Shown here: positions 41,437 through 51,673 of the stretch, piece by piece | How positions within the stretch are numbered: the stretch's first letter is position 1 | Layout of the letters: each line of letters starts with the position of its first letter | NCBI RefSeq assembly: GCF_025840185.1 | Contig: NZ_JAMPJU010000012.1 | Span: 1-64,000 of the forward strand | Reading direction: 5' to 3' | Source of the DNA: Brenneria izbisi | GTDB lineage: Bacteria; Pseudomonadota; Gammaproteobacteria; Enterobacterales; Enterobacteriaceae | DNA length: 64,000 nt | Made by a program: the position numbers and the translations under genes | The notes under the pieces: model-generated | The model's database searches: none | The model's input: the letters and a program-made list of their open reading frames with translations, nothing else | Told to the model about the DNA's origin: nothing

Positions 41437-42810
41437 ATGAAATTTGGAATTACCGCCAAGCTATTCCTCGCCATTTTCGCCACCTGTATGTTGGTGTTGA
41501 TCACCATGCACTGGGGCGTGCGCGTGAGTTTCGAACGTGGGTTTATTGATTACATCAAACGCGACAATGAACAACGCGTGGTTCAACTACGGGACGCGCT
41601 GGCGGAGCAATACCAGTCGCATGGAGACTGGTCGTTTCTGCGGAATAACGAACGTCTGGTGTTTAAAATACTGCATTCGATGGATCAGAATACTGAAGAC
41701 AATGCCAACAAACGCATGCAAGGCTGGCGGGTACGCCTCTGGGTGCTGGATGCCGCCAAAAACACACTGTTTGGTTCGCAGGCCCCGCTCCCCAAAGAAG
41801 GCATGTGGCAACCAATTATAGTGCAAAATCAGCAAGTTGGATGGGTTGTCGCCTCCCCCGTCGAGCGACTGACCCGCAATGCCGATATCAACTTTGATAA
41901 ACAGCAGCAGCGAACCAGTTGGTTGATTGTCGCCCTGTCGACACTGCTGGCGATCATTGTCACCTGGTTAACTTCACGCGGCCTGCTGGCGCCGGTAAAA
42001 CGGCTGGTTAACGGCATACACCGTTTGGCCGCCGGTGATTTCAGCGCGCGCGTATCCGCCGCCACCCATGATGAACTTGGCCGTCTGGCGCAGGACTTTA
42101 ATCAGCTTGCCAGCGCATTGGAAAAAAACGAACAGTCGCGCCGGGATTTCATGGCCGATGTTTCCCACGAATTGCGCACACCGCTGGCCGTGCTGCGTGG
42201 GGAACTGGAAGCCTTACAGGATGGCGTTCGTCAGCCTGACGCCTGTTCATTGAGTTCGCTTCAGGCGGAAGTGGCGACGTTAACCAAACTGGTGGACGAT
42301 CTTCACCAACTCTCGTTGTCTGATCTGGGCGCGCTGGCCTATCGCCGGGTCACCGTGGATGTGGTGCAACTGCTGCATATCGCGGTTGCCGCATTCAGCG
42401 ATCGCTATCAGAAAAAACGCATTGCACTGACGATGGACTTCCCGGCGCAAGCCACGGTTTTCGGCGACCCCGACCGCTTGAGCCAGTTGTTTAATAACCT
42501 GCTGGAAAACAGCCTGCGCTATAGCGACGAACAGGGGAAACTGGCGATACAGATTACGCTGCGACAGAAACGGCTATACATCCGTTGGCAGGACAGCGCC
42601 CCCGGCGTCAGCGACGAACAGCTTACGCTGATTTTTGAACGCTTTTACCGCGCGGAAAGCTCGCGCAATCGAGCCAGCGGGGGTTCCGGGCTGGGGCTGG
42701 CCATCTGCAATAATATCGTTGAGGCGCATGGCGGACGACTGTATGCTGAGCACTCTTCATGGGGCGGCCTGTTGATTACTGTCGAGCTTCCCCAGCATAT
42801 AGCGGAATAA
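41437..42810 (+). CDS. baeS: BaeS, envelope-stress sensor histidine kinase
   Basis: 457 residues from ATG 41437, giving [17 protein letters not shown] as in E. coli; the frame begins earlier but without family similarity. Transmembrane helix 1 is at about 8-27 and helix 2 at about 165-185. They enclose a periplasmic sensor, followed by HAMP about 186-240, HisKA with [17 protein letters not shown], and HATPase with [10 protein letters not shown] and GGSGLGLAI. It autophosphorylates on misfolded-protein, indole or flavonoid stress in the family and passes the phosphate to BaeR. Confidence 0.95.
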   Translation: MKFGITAKLFLAIFATCMLVLITMHWGVRVSFERGFIDYIKRDNEQRVVQLRDALAEQYQSHGDWSFLRNNERLVFKILHSMDQNTEDNANKRMQGWRVRLWVLDAAKNTLFGSQAPLPKEGMWQPIIVQNQQVGWVVASPVERLTRNADINFDKQQQRTSWLIVALSTLLAIIVTWLTSRGLLAPVKRLVNGIHRLAAGDFSARVSAATHDELGRLAQDFNQLASALEKNEQSRRDFMADVSHELRTPLAVLRGELEALQDGVRQPDACSLSSLQAEVATLTKLVDDLHQLSLSDLGALAYRRVTVDVVQLLHIAVAAFSDRYQKKRIALTMDFPAQATVFGDPDRLSQLFNNLLENSLRYSDEQGKLAIQITLRQKRLYIRWQDSAPGVSDEQLTLIFERFYRAESSRNRASGGSGLGLAICNNIVEAHGGRLYAEHSSWGGLLITVELPQHIAE

Positions 42811-43556
42811 TGCGTTACAACGAACCCGGTATGATGACAACTGAATCGGCTTGCGCTAGTCCTTTACCCGTATTGATCGTCGAAGACGAGCCAAAGCTTG
42901 GGCAACTCCTGGTCGATTATCTTCAGGCGGCGGGTTATCAAACCCATTGGATCACCAACGGCGACGACGTCGTTGAGTGGGTGCGACAAACCCCGCCCGC
43001 GCTGATCCTGCTGGATCTGATGCTGCCGGGCTGCGATGGCCTGACCCTTTGCCGCACCATCCGTCAATTTTCCAACGTGCCAATCATTATGGTGACCGCC
43101 CGCAGCGAGGAGATCGATCGCCTGCTTGGGCTGGAAATCGGCGCGGATGACTATATCTGTAAGCCCTTCAGCCCACGGGAAGTGGTGGTCAGAGTCAGAA
43201 CGTTGCTGCGTCGTTGCGGCTGGCAAAGCGAACCCAGACAAGCGACAGGCAAAAACACGTTACGGATCGATAAAAGCGGCTTTCAGGCCAGCTACCTCGG
43301 GCAGAATCTTGATTTGACCCCGGCGGAATTCAGGCTGCTCAAAACGTTATCCACCGAACCGGGCAAAGTTTTTTCCCGGGAAGAATTGCTGGATAAACTC
43401 TATGACGACTATCGGGTCGTCACCGATCGCACCATTGACAGCCACATCAAAAACTTGCGCCGCAAGCTGGAACAGCTTGACGGGGAAACCTCATTTATTC
43501 GTACTGTTTATGGCATGGGTTATCGCTGGGAAGCGACGCCTGCGGAGTTGGTTTAA
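42810..43556 (+). CDS. baeR: BaeR, OmpR-family response regulator
   Basis: 248 residues from the ATG overlapping the baeS stop (TAATG). ATGs at 42831 and 42834 would give 241/240 residues, closer to the 240 of E. coli, and remain possible. The receiver domain is about 20-130 ([14 protein letters not shown], phospho-Asp in [13 protein letters not shown], Thr in MVTARSEE, Lys in ICKPFSPRE). The winged-helix DNA-binding domain is about 150-245 ([38 protein letters not shown]). It activates mdtABCD-baeSR in E. coli, so the operon should be self-reinforcing. Confidence 0.95.
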   Translation: MRYNEPGMMTTESACASPLPVLIVEDEPKLGQLLVDYLQAAGYQTHWITNGDDVVEWVRQTPPALILLDLMLPGCDGLTLCRTIRQFSNVPIIMVTARSEEIDRLLGLEIGADDYICKPFSPREVVVRVRTLLRRCGWQSEPRQATGKNTLRIDKSGFQASYLGQNLDLTPAEFRLLKTLSTEPGKVFSREELLDKLYDDYRVVTDRTIDSHIKNLRRKLEQLDGETSFIRTVYGMGYRWEATPAELV

Positions 43557-43722
43557 TCTGACGCTTGCCGCGCACCACAAACAGCGGACGTAAGCGCGCT
43601 CGGATACAGTCAAAAAATCTGTCGGATTTATTTAAAAATTTATCATTTTTTCTTTATCTGTGGCTGTTAACCTTGCTGGACTGAAGTCATGAACAGCATA
43701 CGAACAGATTGGGGATAAAACG

Positions 43723-44682
43723 ATGTCAGGTTTAGTAGACGGTAAATGGGTAAACGGCGATGTGGCGGCCGAAGAAATAAAAAACGGCGCTTTCCATCGC
43801 GAGGAAACAAAATTCCGGCAAACCGAGATCGTGCCGGAATCCGGGCGTTACCAGCTTTTCGTCTCTTATCTCTGTCCGTGGGCATCGCGCACGCTGATTT
43901 TCCGCAAGCTGAAAGGGCTGGAAAACATCATTCAGCTTTCTATCGCCGAACCGCATATCGGCGATAACGGCTGGGAATTCACAACCCCGCAGGACGCTGG
44001 CGAACACGTCGCGCCGATCCGTTTTCTGCATCAGCTTTATAGCGCCAGCGAACCGCACTACACCGGGAAAGTTTCAGTTCCGGTCTTATGGGATAGGGTA
44101 GAAGGCCGGATAGTGAATAATGAGTCCGCTGACATTATCCGCATCTTGAACGATGCCTTTAACCACCTGACGGATAACCATCTGGATTTTTATCCGCCCG
44201 CTCTGCGTAGCGAGATCGATAGCTGGAATGAAACGATTTATCACAATGTGAACAACGGCGTATACAAAACGGGGTTTTCCAAAACGCAGGCGAGCTATGA
44301 TCACGCGATCATCCCTTTGTTCAGCACCCTGGATAAACTGGAACAACATCTGACGACCCACCGCTATATCGCCGGCGATACCCTGACCGAAGCGGACTGG
44401 CGTTTGTTTGTTACCTTGATCCGTTTTGATGTCGCCTACCACGGCGCTTTCAAATGCAACCTGCGTCGTATCGAAGATTACCCACATTTGTCGAACTACC
44501 TGCGCGAGTTATATCAATGGCCGGGCGTTGCGGAAACGGTCAATATCGACCACATCAAAGCCGGTTACTATGGCATTGCCTGGCTCAATCCCACCCAGAT
44601 TGTGCCGGCCGGCCCGGAAACGGATTTGTATCGTCCGCACAACCGGAATGCGCTGGGCGAATCCACTATCGCCAGCCGCTAA
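43723..44682 (+). CDS. glutathionyl-hydroquinone reductase (YqjG/PcpF family)
   Basis: 319 residues, Xi-class glutathione transferase. The N-terminal thioredoxin-like domain has the active Cys51 in SYLCPWASRT, and the C-terminal all-helical domain begins near 165 (ALRSEIDSWNETIYHNVNNGVYKTGFSKTQ). These enzymes reduce glutathionyl-(hydro)quinones to hydroquinones via the cysteine, recycling quinone conjugates. In plant-associated bacteria this may help with plant phenolics, which is inference. It is about nine residues shorter than E. coli YqjG and may be one of several paralogs. The 43557-43722 gap supplies its own promoter. Confidence 0.93.
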   Translation: MSGLVDGKWVNGDVAAEEIKNGAFHREETKFRQTEIVPESGRYQLFVSYLCPWASRTLIFRKLKGLENIIQLSIAEPHIGDNGWEFTTPQDAGEHVAPIRFLHQLYSASEPHYTGKVSVPVLWDRVEGRIVNNESADIIRILNDAFNHLTDNHLDFYPPALRSEIDSWNETIYHNVNNGVYKTGFSKTQASYDHAIIPLFSTLDKLEQHLTTHRYIAGDTLTEADWRLFVTLIRFDVAYHGAFKCNLRRIEDYPHLSNYLRELYQWPGVAETVNIDHIKAGYYGIAWLNPTQIVPAGPETDLYRPHNRNALGESTIASR

Positions 44683-44863
44683 TGGTTATCACGCCCGCAA
44701 AACGCCGTGACGGTTGCGGGCCATCACCGTTGATGTACATCAAACAATAAGCCTACTTTTCGTAGGCCGTCTGCTGCATTTGTTCCGCATTAGCGCTAGA
44801 ATCCCCGCCTTTACTGTTCCCCTTGGGAATAGCCTGACTTGTAATCAGAATCGAGAGACATCC

Positions 44864-46225
44864 ATGTTCAAACCGGAATTACTTTCTCCGGCCGGTACGC
44901 TGAAAAATATGCGCTACGCCTTTGCCTATGGCGCGGATGCGATTTATGCCGGTCAACCCCGTTACAGCCTGCGCGTGCGCAATAATGAATTCAACCACCA
45001 GACGTTGGCGCAAGCCATTGCCGAAGCGCATGATCTGGGCAAGAAATTCTATGTCGTCGTCAATATCGCTCCCCATAACGCCAAGCTGAAAACCTTCCTG
45101 CGCGACCTGCAACCGGTAATTGAGATGGGGCCGGATGCGTTGATCATGTCCGATCCGGGCCTGATTATGCTGGTCCGGGAAAACTTTCCGCAGATGCCGA
45201 TCCATCTTTCCGTGCAAGCCAACGCCGTGAACTGGGCCACAGTGAAATTCTGGCAGCAAATGGGACTGAGCCGCGTAATTTTATCCCGCGAATTGTCGCT
45301 GGAAGAGATCGAGGAAATCCGCAAAAACGTGCCGGAGATGGAACTGGAAATCTTCGTGCACGGCGCCCTGTGTATGGCCTATTCCGGGCGTTGCCTGCTG
45401 TCTGGCTACATCAACAAGCGCGATCCCAATCAAGGCACCTGCACCAATGCTTGTCGCTGGGAATATAACGTACAGGAAGGGAAAGAGGATGACGTCGGCA
45501 ATATCGTGCACCAGCACGAACCGATTGCGGTGAAAAACGTCGAACCGACGCTGGGTATCGGCGCGCCGACGGACAAAGTCTTTATGCTGGAAGAAAACCA
45601 GCGACCCGGCGAGTACATGAGCGCGTTCGAAGACGAGCACGGCACCTACATCATGAACTCCCGCGATTTACGCGCCATTCAGCACGTCGAACGTCTGACG
45701 CAAATGCAGGTGCATTCGCTGAAGATTGAAGGCCGCACCAAATCTTTCTACTACTGCGCCCGAACCGCGCAGGTGTACCGGCGTGCGATTGATGACGCCG
45801 TCGCGGGAAAACCCTTCGATCCGACGTTGCTGCAAACGCTGGAAGGTCTGGCTCACCGCGGCTATACCGAAGGCTTCCTGCGCCGCCATGTGCATGAGGA
45901 TTATCAGAATTACGATTACGGTTATTCCGTCTCCGATCGTCAGCAATTCGTGGGGGAGTTTACCGGAGTTCGCCGCGACGGACTGGCGGAAGTCGCGGTA
46001 AAAAACAAATTCTCCTGCGGCGACAGTGTGGAAATGATGACGCCCAACGGCAACATTCAGTTCACCATTGAAGCCATGCAAAATGCTAAGGGACAGGCGG
46101 CGGATGTCGCGCCGGGTAACGGACACATCGTCTATTTGCCGGTTCCCGATGACATTACGCTGGATTATGCGTTACTTCTGCGTAATTTGCCCGGCACCAC
46201 CACGCGCAATCCCAACGCTAAATAG
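44864..46225 (+). CDS. trhP: TrhP (YegQ), tRNA hydroxylation protein, U32 family
   Basis: 453 residues from ATG 44864, matching E. coli YegQ in length and N-terminus (MFKPELLSPAGTLKNMRYAF); an upstream in-frame start adds 50 residues with no support. It is a peptidase-U32-like protein with the conserved Cys cluster in EIFVHGALCMAYSGRCLLSG and NQGTCTNACRWEYNV. In E. coli TrhP is required for prephenate-dependent 5-hydroxyuridine at tRNA position 34. The gene order trhP-cyaR-yegS follows. Confidence 0.95.
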   Translation: MFKPELLSPAGTLKNMRYAFAYGADAIYAGQPRYSLRVRNNEFNHQTLAQAIAEAHDLGKKFYVVVNIAPHNAKLKTFLRDLQPVIEMGPDALIMSDPGLIMLVRENFPQMPIHLSVQANAVNWATVKFWQQMGLSRVILSRELSLEEIEEIRKNVPEMELEIFVHGALCMAYSGRCLLSGYINKRDPNQGTCTNACRWEYNVQEGKEDDVGNIVHQHEPIAVKNVEPTLGIGAPTDKVFMLEENQRPGEYMSAFEDEHGTYIMNSRDLRAIQHVERLTQMQVHSLKIEGRTKSFYYCARTAQVYRRAIDDAVAGKPFDPTLLQTLEGLAHRGYTEGFLRRHVHEDYQNYDYGYSVSDRQQFVGEFTGVRRDGLAEVAVKNKFSCGDSVEMMTPNGNIQFTIEAMQNAKGQAADVAPGNGHIVYLPVPDDITLDYALLLRNLPGTTTRNPNAK

Positions 46226-46317
46226 CGCTAGCGCGCCGGGTTGTTGAGGATAATCTGTAGATGGCGTTCGGATAAAAAAACGGATATAACCACAGAAAGC
46301 AGGGTTTTGGATAAATA

Positions 46318-46333
46318 TTAGAATCAGATCACA
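46318..46333 (+). promoter_or_regulatory. CRP-binding site of the cyaR promoter
   Basis: TTAGAATCAGATCACA matches the CRP consensus with a full right half-site (TCACA) and 3/5 left. Its centre, 46325.5, lies exactly 41.5 bases before the predicted RNA start at 46367, the class II position. TATTAT at 46355-46360 is the -10. CyaR is CRP-activated in E. coli. Confidence 0.85.
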
Positions 46334-46366
46334 TCAATTGCCGAGCCTTCTGGCTATTATTGCGTT

Positions 46367-46461
46367 GCTGAGAAAATTTAGAACGAAAAATAAGCGTAGT
46401 GATACTACTAGGAACCACCTCCTTGGCCCGCTCAATCTCCCTTGAGCGGGCTTTTTCTTTT
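46367..46461 (+). ncRNA. cyaR: CyaR (RyeE) Hfq-dependent small RNA
   Basis: The conserved core AGGAACCACCTCCTTGGCC followed by AATCTCCCTT is nearly identical to E. coli CyaR. The 3' end is an intrinsic terminator with CCCGCTCA/TGAGCGGG arms (the AATCTCCCT loop lies between) and a CTTTTTCTTTT tail. The start GCTGAGAAAA was set at 46367, six bases after TATTAT. In E. coli CyaR base-pairs through the CCUCCUU region with ompX, luxS, nadE and yqaE mRNAs to repress them. It lies between trhP and yegS, as expected. The 5' third is divergent, as usual for this RNA. Confidence 0.93.
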
Positions 46462-46604
46462 GTCCTGCTTTGACGCTTCCCTCCCCCCGACACACTGATT
46501 CACAATTCACCGACTCTTCTGATATCTGTGTCGGTATTTCCTGACTATGCTTAGCTGGCTTAAACTTACCGCTTTCATCTGAACGCCTTGATATGGAGAA
46601 TGCT

Positions 46605-47504
46605 ATGGATAAACGCCCGGTTACCTTACTGATTCTGAATGGAAAAAGTGCTGGCAATGAGGAACTTCGCACAGCAATCAAGGCATTTCGTCAGGACGGT
46701 TATCATCTGGATGTCCGTGTAACCTGGGAATTTGGCGACGCACAACGCTATGTGGAAGAAGCCGTCCGTCTGAAAGCCGATAATGTGATTGCCGCCGGCG
46801 GCGATGGCACCATTAATGAAGTCGCCGCCGCGCTTGCCAGACAACCGGAAGGGAAACGGCCTTGCCTCGGTATTATTCCATTGGGAACCGCCAATGATTT
46901 CGCCGCCAGCAGCCAGATCCCCATTGAACTGGACCACGCGTTGATGCTGGCCATTAAAGGCCGGCCAACGGCGATCGATATGGCGAGAGTAAATGACGAG
47001 CACTATTTCATCAACATGGCGACCGGCGGATTCGCCACGCGGATCACCCGCGAAACGCCCGCTCGAATGAAATCGGCGTTAGGCGGCGCGTCTTATGTGC
47101 TGCATGCATTGTTGCGTATGGATATGCTGCAATCGGAACGCTGTGAAATCCGCGGCCCGGATTTTAGCTGGTCAGGCGATACACTGGTGATTGCCGTGGG
47201 AAATGGTCGTCAAGCGGGCGGCGGGCAGATGCTCTGCCCGGATGCGTTGATCAACGACGGATTCCTGGAGCTTAGCGTGCTTTCCGCACAGGAGTTGTTG
47301 CCCAATATGCTTCAGGCATGGTTCACCGGCAGTGAAAACCAGAACATGATCTCCGCAACCTTGCCCTGGCTGGAAATCACCGCGCCAGACGAGATGACAT
47401 TCAATCTGGACGGTGAACCGCTCAAGGCAAAACGTTTCCACATCGAAGTGCTGCCCGCCGCTATTCGGTGTCGCCTGCCACCGCAATGCGCATTGCTTGG
47501 ATAG
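46605..47504 (+). CDS. yegS: YegS, lipid kinase-like protein
   Basis: 299 residues (E. coli YegS has 299). Diacylglycerol kinase-type catalytic fold: nucleotide motif [13 protein letters not shown] (about 67-79), [11 protein letters not shown], and the second domain with [25 protein letters not shown]. YegS phosphorylates phosphatidylglycerol in vitro, while its in vivo role is uncertain. The start at ATG 46605 has GGAG six bases upstream; a start 12 bases earlier is less likely. It converges on psiE with only three bases between stops and no hairpin. Confidence 0.94.
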   Translation: MDKRPVTLLILNGKSAGNEELRTAIKAFRQDGYHLDVRVTWEFGDAQRYVEEAVRLKADNVIAAGGDGTINEVAAALARQPEGKRPCLGIIPLGTANDFAASSQIPIELDHALMLAIKGRPTAIDMARVNDEHYFINMATGGFATRITRETPARMKSALGGASYVLHALLRMDMLQSERCEIRGPDFSWSGDTLVIAVGNGRQAGGGQMLCPDALINDGFLELSVLSAQELLPNMLQAWFTGSENQNMISATLPWLEITAPDEMTFNLDGEPLKAKRFHIEVLPAAIRCRLPPQCALLG

Positions 47505-47507
47505 CCG

Positions 47508-47915
47508 CTATTCCCGCTTCAGGCGGTTGCTATTGGCCAGATAAAGCGTAACGACCAGCACTAAAATAGCAGCCGCGTATACCAGTGTATCCCACGGGTT
47601 TTTGTGATCGACAATAATCAACCGGATAATCGCGGTGATGCCAATGTAAACAAAATAGCGCAACGGAAAGTGATAGCCGGACTGGAAATACTTAACGATC
47701 AGCGCAATAAACTCAAAGTAGAGAAAATAGATGACGATGCCTTCTATCAACTGATAGGAAGAATCCTTTTCGCTGCTAATCAATAGCACCTCGCCCAGAT
47801 GTATTGTTTCCTTCACCAAAAAAATCACCAATATCAGCGCCAGCGCCAAAAGCCCGATATTCAGTACTGTTTGCAGCACTTTTGCAGCCAGAGCACTGCG
47901 AGCCGAACCTGCCAT
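47508..47915 (-). CDS. psiE: PsiE, phosphate-starvation-inducible membrane protein
   Basis: 135 residues with four membrane helices (about 16-37, 55-76, 82-100 and 107-128). [43 protein letters not shown] is nearly the E. coli PsiE core. Function is unknown; E. coli psiE is PhoB- and CRP-controlled. Of two in-frame ATGs I prefer 47915, which leaves eight bases after GAGG; 47921 adds two residues. No clear Pho box was found in the 216 bases upstream. Confidence 0.92.
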   Translation of the reverse strand: MAGSARSALAAKVLQTVLNIGLLALALILVIFLVKETIHLGEVLLISSEKDSSYQLIEGIVIYFLYFEFIALIVKYFQSGYHFPLRYFVYIGITAIIRLIIVDHKNPWDTLVYAAAILVLVVTLYLANSNRLKRE

Positions 47916-48131
47916 ATCCATTTCCTCACGTCATACCACTAACTCATTAAAGGCAAGTTGCACTTATTTCGCTTGCTTGTCTGGCAAGGGTGTCCTCCGG
48001 TTGTGTCAACAGAAGGACGGCCCGATGACACCCGCCATCGGACAACCTGCATGTCCTGAAAATTACCGGGCGCCATTGCCAATGTCTATGCGTTTTGGCT
48101 GTTAATTTAATTGATTTACGCTAGCCGGCAA

Positions 48132-48935
48132 TCACCACCAGCGATGAAAGTGATGTACCGGCCCGATGCCCTGCCCGACTTCCAGCGAATCAGCCTGTTG
48201 CAACGCCTGTTGCAGATACGCTTTGGCTTCCCTCACCGTATCGGCCCAGGACGTATGCCGTGGCCGCAATGCGGCAAGCGCGGCGGAAAGTGTACACCCG
48301 GTGCCGTGCGTATGTCGGGTATTCACCCGCGCGGAAGTAAAACGCAGAGGTGGCGCATGTTGGCTGAACAACCAGTCCGGGCTTTCCTCTTCACTCAGGT
48401 GACCTCCTTTCATCAATACCGCCCGACATCCCATCGCCAGCAATGCTTCGCCTTGTTCAATCATCTCCTGCTCGCTGGCGGCAGGCGAACAGTCAAGCAA
48501 GGCGGCGGCCTCCGGCAAGTTAGGCGTAATCAATGACACTTGCGGCAGCAGTAACTGGCGCAGCGACGCCACCGCCTCGCACGAAAGCAGCGGATCGCCG
48601 CTTTTCGCCAGCATCACCGTATCCAGCACCACGTATGGCGGTTGGTAATGACGCAGGCGTTCGGTGACAACTTCGACAATATCCGCTTGCGCCAGCATGC
48701 CGATTTTGACGCTATCGATGCGGACATCGCTCAGCACCGAGTCCAGTTGCGCGGCGACAAAACCGGGTTCAATCCGATAGACCGACTGTACGCCTCGCGT
48801 GTTCTGCGCCACCAGCGCGGTAATAACCGTCGCGCCATAAGCGCCCAACGCGGAAAAAGTTTTTAAATCAGCCTGAATGCCCGCGCCGCCGCTGGGATCG
48901 GTGCCAGCGATGGTGAGCGCGTTAATCCGTTTCAT
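48132..48935 (-). CDS. thiD: hydroxymethylpyrimidine/phosphomethylpyrimidine kinase ThiD
   Basis: 267 residues from ATG 48935, with GGAGG seven bases upstream. The frame runs 52 codons further but overlaps thiM and lacks family similarity. It phosphorylates HMP and then HMP-P to HMP-PP for thiamine synthesis. Ribokinase-fold signatures are [43 protein letters not shown] and the anion-hole [15 protein letters not shown]. The start overlaps the thiM stop (ATGA), so the pair is translationally coupled under the TPP riboswitch. Confidence 0.96.
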   Translation of the reverse strand: MKRINALTIAGTDPSGGAGIQADLKTFSALGAYGATVITALVAQNTRGVQSVYRIEPGFVAAQLDSVLSDVRIDSVKIGMLAQADIVEVVTERLRHYQPPYVVLDTVMLAKSGDPLLSCEAVASLRQLLLPQVSLITPNLPEAAALLDCSPAASEQEMIEQGEALLAMGCRAVLMKGGHLSEEESPDWLFSQHAPPLRFTSARVNTRHTHGTGCTLSAALAALRPRHTSWADTVREAKAYLQQALQQADSLEVGQGIGPVHHFHRWW

Positions 48936-49726
48936 GCCAGATCCTCCGCCCGCAGTCCGTAAAGCCGGTCGAGAAATGCCGGGATAAAACTGCCCGGCCC
49001 CTGCGCCTGTGACGCCGCCTGAAACCCCGCCAGCGACATGACATAACAAGCCGTCGCCACATGTTGCAACCGATCGCCGTCCAGCGCGCAAAATCCCGCC
49101 ACCACAGCAGATAAGGCACAGCCGGTTCCGACGACGCGAGTCATGATTTTATCGCCGCCGTTAATCGAGAAATCTCTTTCGCCATCAGTAACATAATCAA
49201 CTTCGCCCGTCACCGCGACAATCGTTGACAGACGACGCGCCAGATCGCGGGCGGCGGACAGCGCACTTAACGAGTCGTCGGTACTGTCCACGCCCCGCCC
49301 CCGTGCATCCAGACCGGATAGCGCCATGATCTCCGAAGCGTTTGCGCGAATCGCGGCCGGTTTCAAGGCCAACAGTTCATGAGCGAATTCCGTGCGCAAC
49401 GTCAGTCCGCCGACGGCAACAGGATCAAGCGCCCACGGCGTTCCTGCCTGATTCGCGCTGCAAACCGCCGCCCACATAGCTTGCGCCCGCGCCCGCTCCA
49501 GCGTTCCCACATTAATCAACAATGCATCCGCCTGCGCACTGAACTGGGCGGCTTCACCAGGATCGACCACCATCGCAGGCGAGGCTTTTAACGCCAGCAG
49601 GACGTTCGCGGTAAACGACTGCACCACATCGTTGGTCAGACAGTGCACCAATGGCGAAAGCGCATGAAATTGTGTCAGAGAGGCTGCCGCGGCAGCGGCG
49701 GGTAAAGAGACAGGTCGAGTATTCAT
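48932..49726 (-). CDS. thiM: hydroxyethylthiazole kinase ThiM
   Basis: 264 residues (starting at the second of two ATGs, spaced better from GGGAG; 49729 is the alternative). It salvages thiazole alcohol to its phosphate. Motifs are [36 protein letters not shown] and [13 protein letters not shown] with the catalytic Cys. It is preceded by a TPP riboswitch whose adjoining inverted repeat covers the ribosome site. Translation is therefore likely shut off by thiamine pyrophosphate. Confidence 0.95.
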   Translation of the reverse strand: MNTRPVSLPAAAAAASLTQFHALSPLVHCLTNDVVQSFTANVLLALKASPAMVVDPGEAAQFSAQADALLINVGTLERARAQAMWAAVCSANQAGTPWALDPVAVGGLTLRTEFAHELLALKPAAIRANASEIMALSGLDARGRGVDSTDDSLSALSAARDLARRLSTIVAVTGEVDYVTDGERDFSINGGDKIMTRVVGTGCALSAVVAGFCALDGDRLQHVATACYVMSLAGFQAASQAQGPGSFIPAFLDRLYGLRAEDLA

Positions 49727-49733
49727 CATTCTC

Positions 49734-49767
49734 CCAACCGGCGATCAAGAAGGCGGTAACCGGTTGG
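49734..49767 (-). promoter_or_regulatory. ribosome-site sequestering hairpin of thiM (riboswitch expression platform)
   Basis: An 8-bp inverted repeat (CCAACCGG/CCGGTTGG on the thiM strand) ends immediately before the GGAG ribosome site. Closing this stem, which abuts the aptamer 3' end, would hide GGAG and the start codons. The sequence supports translational control; which ligand state closes it is inferred from E. coli thiM. Confidence 0.65.
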
Positions 49768-49769
49768 TA

Positions 49770-49850
49770 TACCGTGACTTCCCTCCGCTGGCATTATCCA
49801 GTTCAGGTAATACGGGTATTTCTCAGCCCTTACGGACACCCCGAGTCATT
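49770..49850 (-). promoter_or_regulatory. TPP (thi-box) riboswitch controlling thiMD
   Basis: On the thiM strand the conserved blocks appear in order: CTCGGGGTGTC (P1/P2), GGGCTGAGAAATACCC (pyrimidine-binding arm), ACCTGAACTGGATAATGCCA and GCGGAGGGAA (pyrophosphate arm). The order and spacing are those of the TPP aptamer. It lies about 45 bases upstream of the thiM start. Confidence 0.95.
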
Positions 49851-50269
49851 GATAAATCATTGTCATACAAGAATAGAGCCGCCATCAGCGCGACTCATAC
49901 AGATAAAAAGGTATATAAGCGCGCAATGAACAGCAATCGCAAACTGTTAACTGCTCTTGAAATGACCTGAATACCTTGCGCCTTTTTCATCACCATTTCA
50001 CCAGGTGTAGCGCATTGTGGTCGATATTATGTTGTTTATTACTACGCAAATTATAAGTCTAATGAGGAAATTATAAGAACCTTTGCCTATACTGATCATC
50101 TTTCGAGTGGTTGCGCGTACTGGCGGCATCTCGAAATTTATTGGTATGTATGTCACCTAAAAGTATCAACTTTCGGCAACTTTCGTCCATCGCGTTGTAC
50201 AGGCGGAACACTTGCTGGAGTTCATGCAAGCATCATACTTTTGTACATCTTATTTTCAGGAGGTTTACA
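49851..50269. other. divergent intergenic region between thiMD and the aldehyde dehydrogenase
   Basis: About 420 bases. The left part must hold the thiM promoter; the right part holds that of the dehydrogenase. The dehydrogenase frame is open upstream to 50111 but has no coding similarity there. No small gene or operator was recognised. Confidence 0.4.
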
Positions 50270-51661
50270 GTGGGATATGCAACAACCAACCCGTATACGG
50301 GCGAAGTCATTAAAACGTTCCCAGACGCTACTGACGCTCAAGTCACTGATGCCATCGCGAAAGCACATAATACCTTTCTGAAATGGAAAGAGGAATCGTT
50401 CTCAACGCGCGGCGCGATATTGCAAAAAGCGGCCGATCTGTTGCGTCAGAATCAGGAAGAGTTCGCACGTTTGCTGACGCTTGAAATGGGAAAACTGATT
50501 GGCGAAGCGCGTGCGGAAGTCGAATTGTCAGCCCAAATCTTCGAGTATTACGTGCACAATGCGGAACGTTTACTGGAACCTGAAACGCTCCCGGTCGCCA
50601 ACCCGCAAGAAGCGACGGCGCAGGTGGTTCATGAACCCCTGGGCGTACTGCTGGCTATCGAACCCTGGAACTTCCCGTATTATCAGATTGCCCGCATTAT
50701 TGCGCCGCAACTTTCCGCGGGTAATACCATGCTCCTGAAACACGCATCAAACGTTCCGCAAAGCGCCGCCCGTTTTGAACAACTGATGAAAGATGCAGGC
50801 TTGCCGGATGGCGCATTCACCAACCTGTACGCCAACCGCAATCATATCGAGATGATTCTGAACGATCCGCGGGTGCAGGGCGTCGCGTTAACCGGTTCGG
50901 AAGGCGCTGGGGCAACGGTGGCGCAGCAGGCCGCGAAAGCACTGAAGAAATCGACGCTGGAATTAGGCGGCGCCGATGCGTTTGTCGTTCTGGCTGACGC
51001 CGATTTGGAAAAAACGGCTAAATGGGCAGTGTTTGGCCGTCACTGGAACGGCGGTCAGGTTTGCGTCTCCTCCAAACGCATGATCATCGTTGACGAGGTA
51101 TATGACGAATTTCTTGAGCGTTATACACAGGGCGTTGCCGCACTGCGCGCTGGCGACCCTTTCGATGAAAACACCACTCTCGCCCCGCTTTCTTCGCAGG
51201 ATGCCGTTGAAGAAGTGAAAGAAAAAATCCAGTTAGCCGTTTCTCACGGCGCGGTGGCGGTGGAAGTCGGCCCGCAAGTGCCGCAGCAAGGCGCTTTCGT
51301 TCAACCGACGATCCTGACGGATGTCACCCCCGATAACCCGGCTTACCATATGGAGTTTTTCGGCCCGGTTTCCATGATCTTCCGCGCTAAAGATGAAGAT
51401 GACGCGGTATTCATTGCCAACGACTCGCCTTTCGGCCTTGGTGGTTCCGTATTCACACGCGATACGGCGCATGGTGCTGAGGTCGCGAAACGCATCTCAA
51501 CGGGCATGGTGTACGTCAACCACCCGACGCGGGTGAAAGCCGACCTGCCCTTCGGCGGCGTTCGTCGTTCCGGCTATGGACGTGAACTCATCGGATTAGG
51601 CATCAAAGAGTTTGTTAATCACAAATTGATTTCTGTTGTCGATATTGATGCTGAGTTTTAA
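50270..51661 (+). CDS. NAD(P)-dependent aldehyde dehydrogenase, succinate-semialdehyde type (Sad/GabD-like)
   Basis: 463 residues from a GTG at 50270, chosen because AGGAGG lies six bases upstream and the product begins GYATTNPYTGEV as the family does. ALDH signatures are EPWNFPYYQ, LTGSEGAGATVA, ELGGADAFVVL with the catalytic Glu, and GGQVCVSSKR with the catalytic Cys. FNLGGSVFT/LPFGGVRRSGYGRE-type C-terminal motifs follow. It most resembles succinate-semialdehyde dehydrogenases such as Sad. A flavin reductase gene follows 12 bases later, an unusual partner suggesting metabolism of another aldehyde or quinone. Confidence 0.88.
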   Translation: MGYATTNPYTGEVIKTFPDATDAQVTDAIAKAHNTFLKWKEESFSTRGAILQKAADLLRQNQEEFARLLTLEMGKLIGEARAEVELSAQIFEYYVHNAERLLEPETLPVANPQEATAQVVHEPLGVLLAIEPWNFPYYQIARIIAPQLSAGNTMLLKHASNVPQSAARFEQLMKDAGLPDGAFTNLYANRNHIEMILNDPRVQGVALTGSEGAGATVAQQAAKALKKSTLELGGADAFVVLADADLEKTAKWAVFGRHWNGGQVCVSSKRMIIVDEVYDEFLERYTQGVAALRAGDPFDENTTLAPLSSQDAVEEVKEKIQLAVSHGAVAVEVGPQVPQQGAFVQPTILTDVTPDNPAYHMEFFGPVSMIFRAKDEDDAVFIANDSPFGLGGSVFTRDTAHGAEVAKRISTGMVYVNHPTRVKADLPFGGVRRSGYGRELIGLGIKEFVNHKLISVVDIDAEF

Positions 51662-51673
51662 GGACGCGACACG

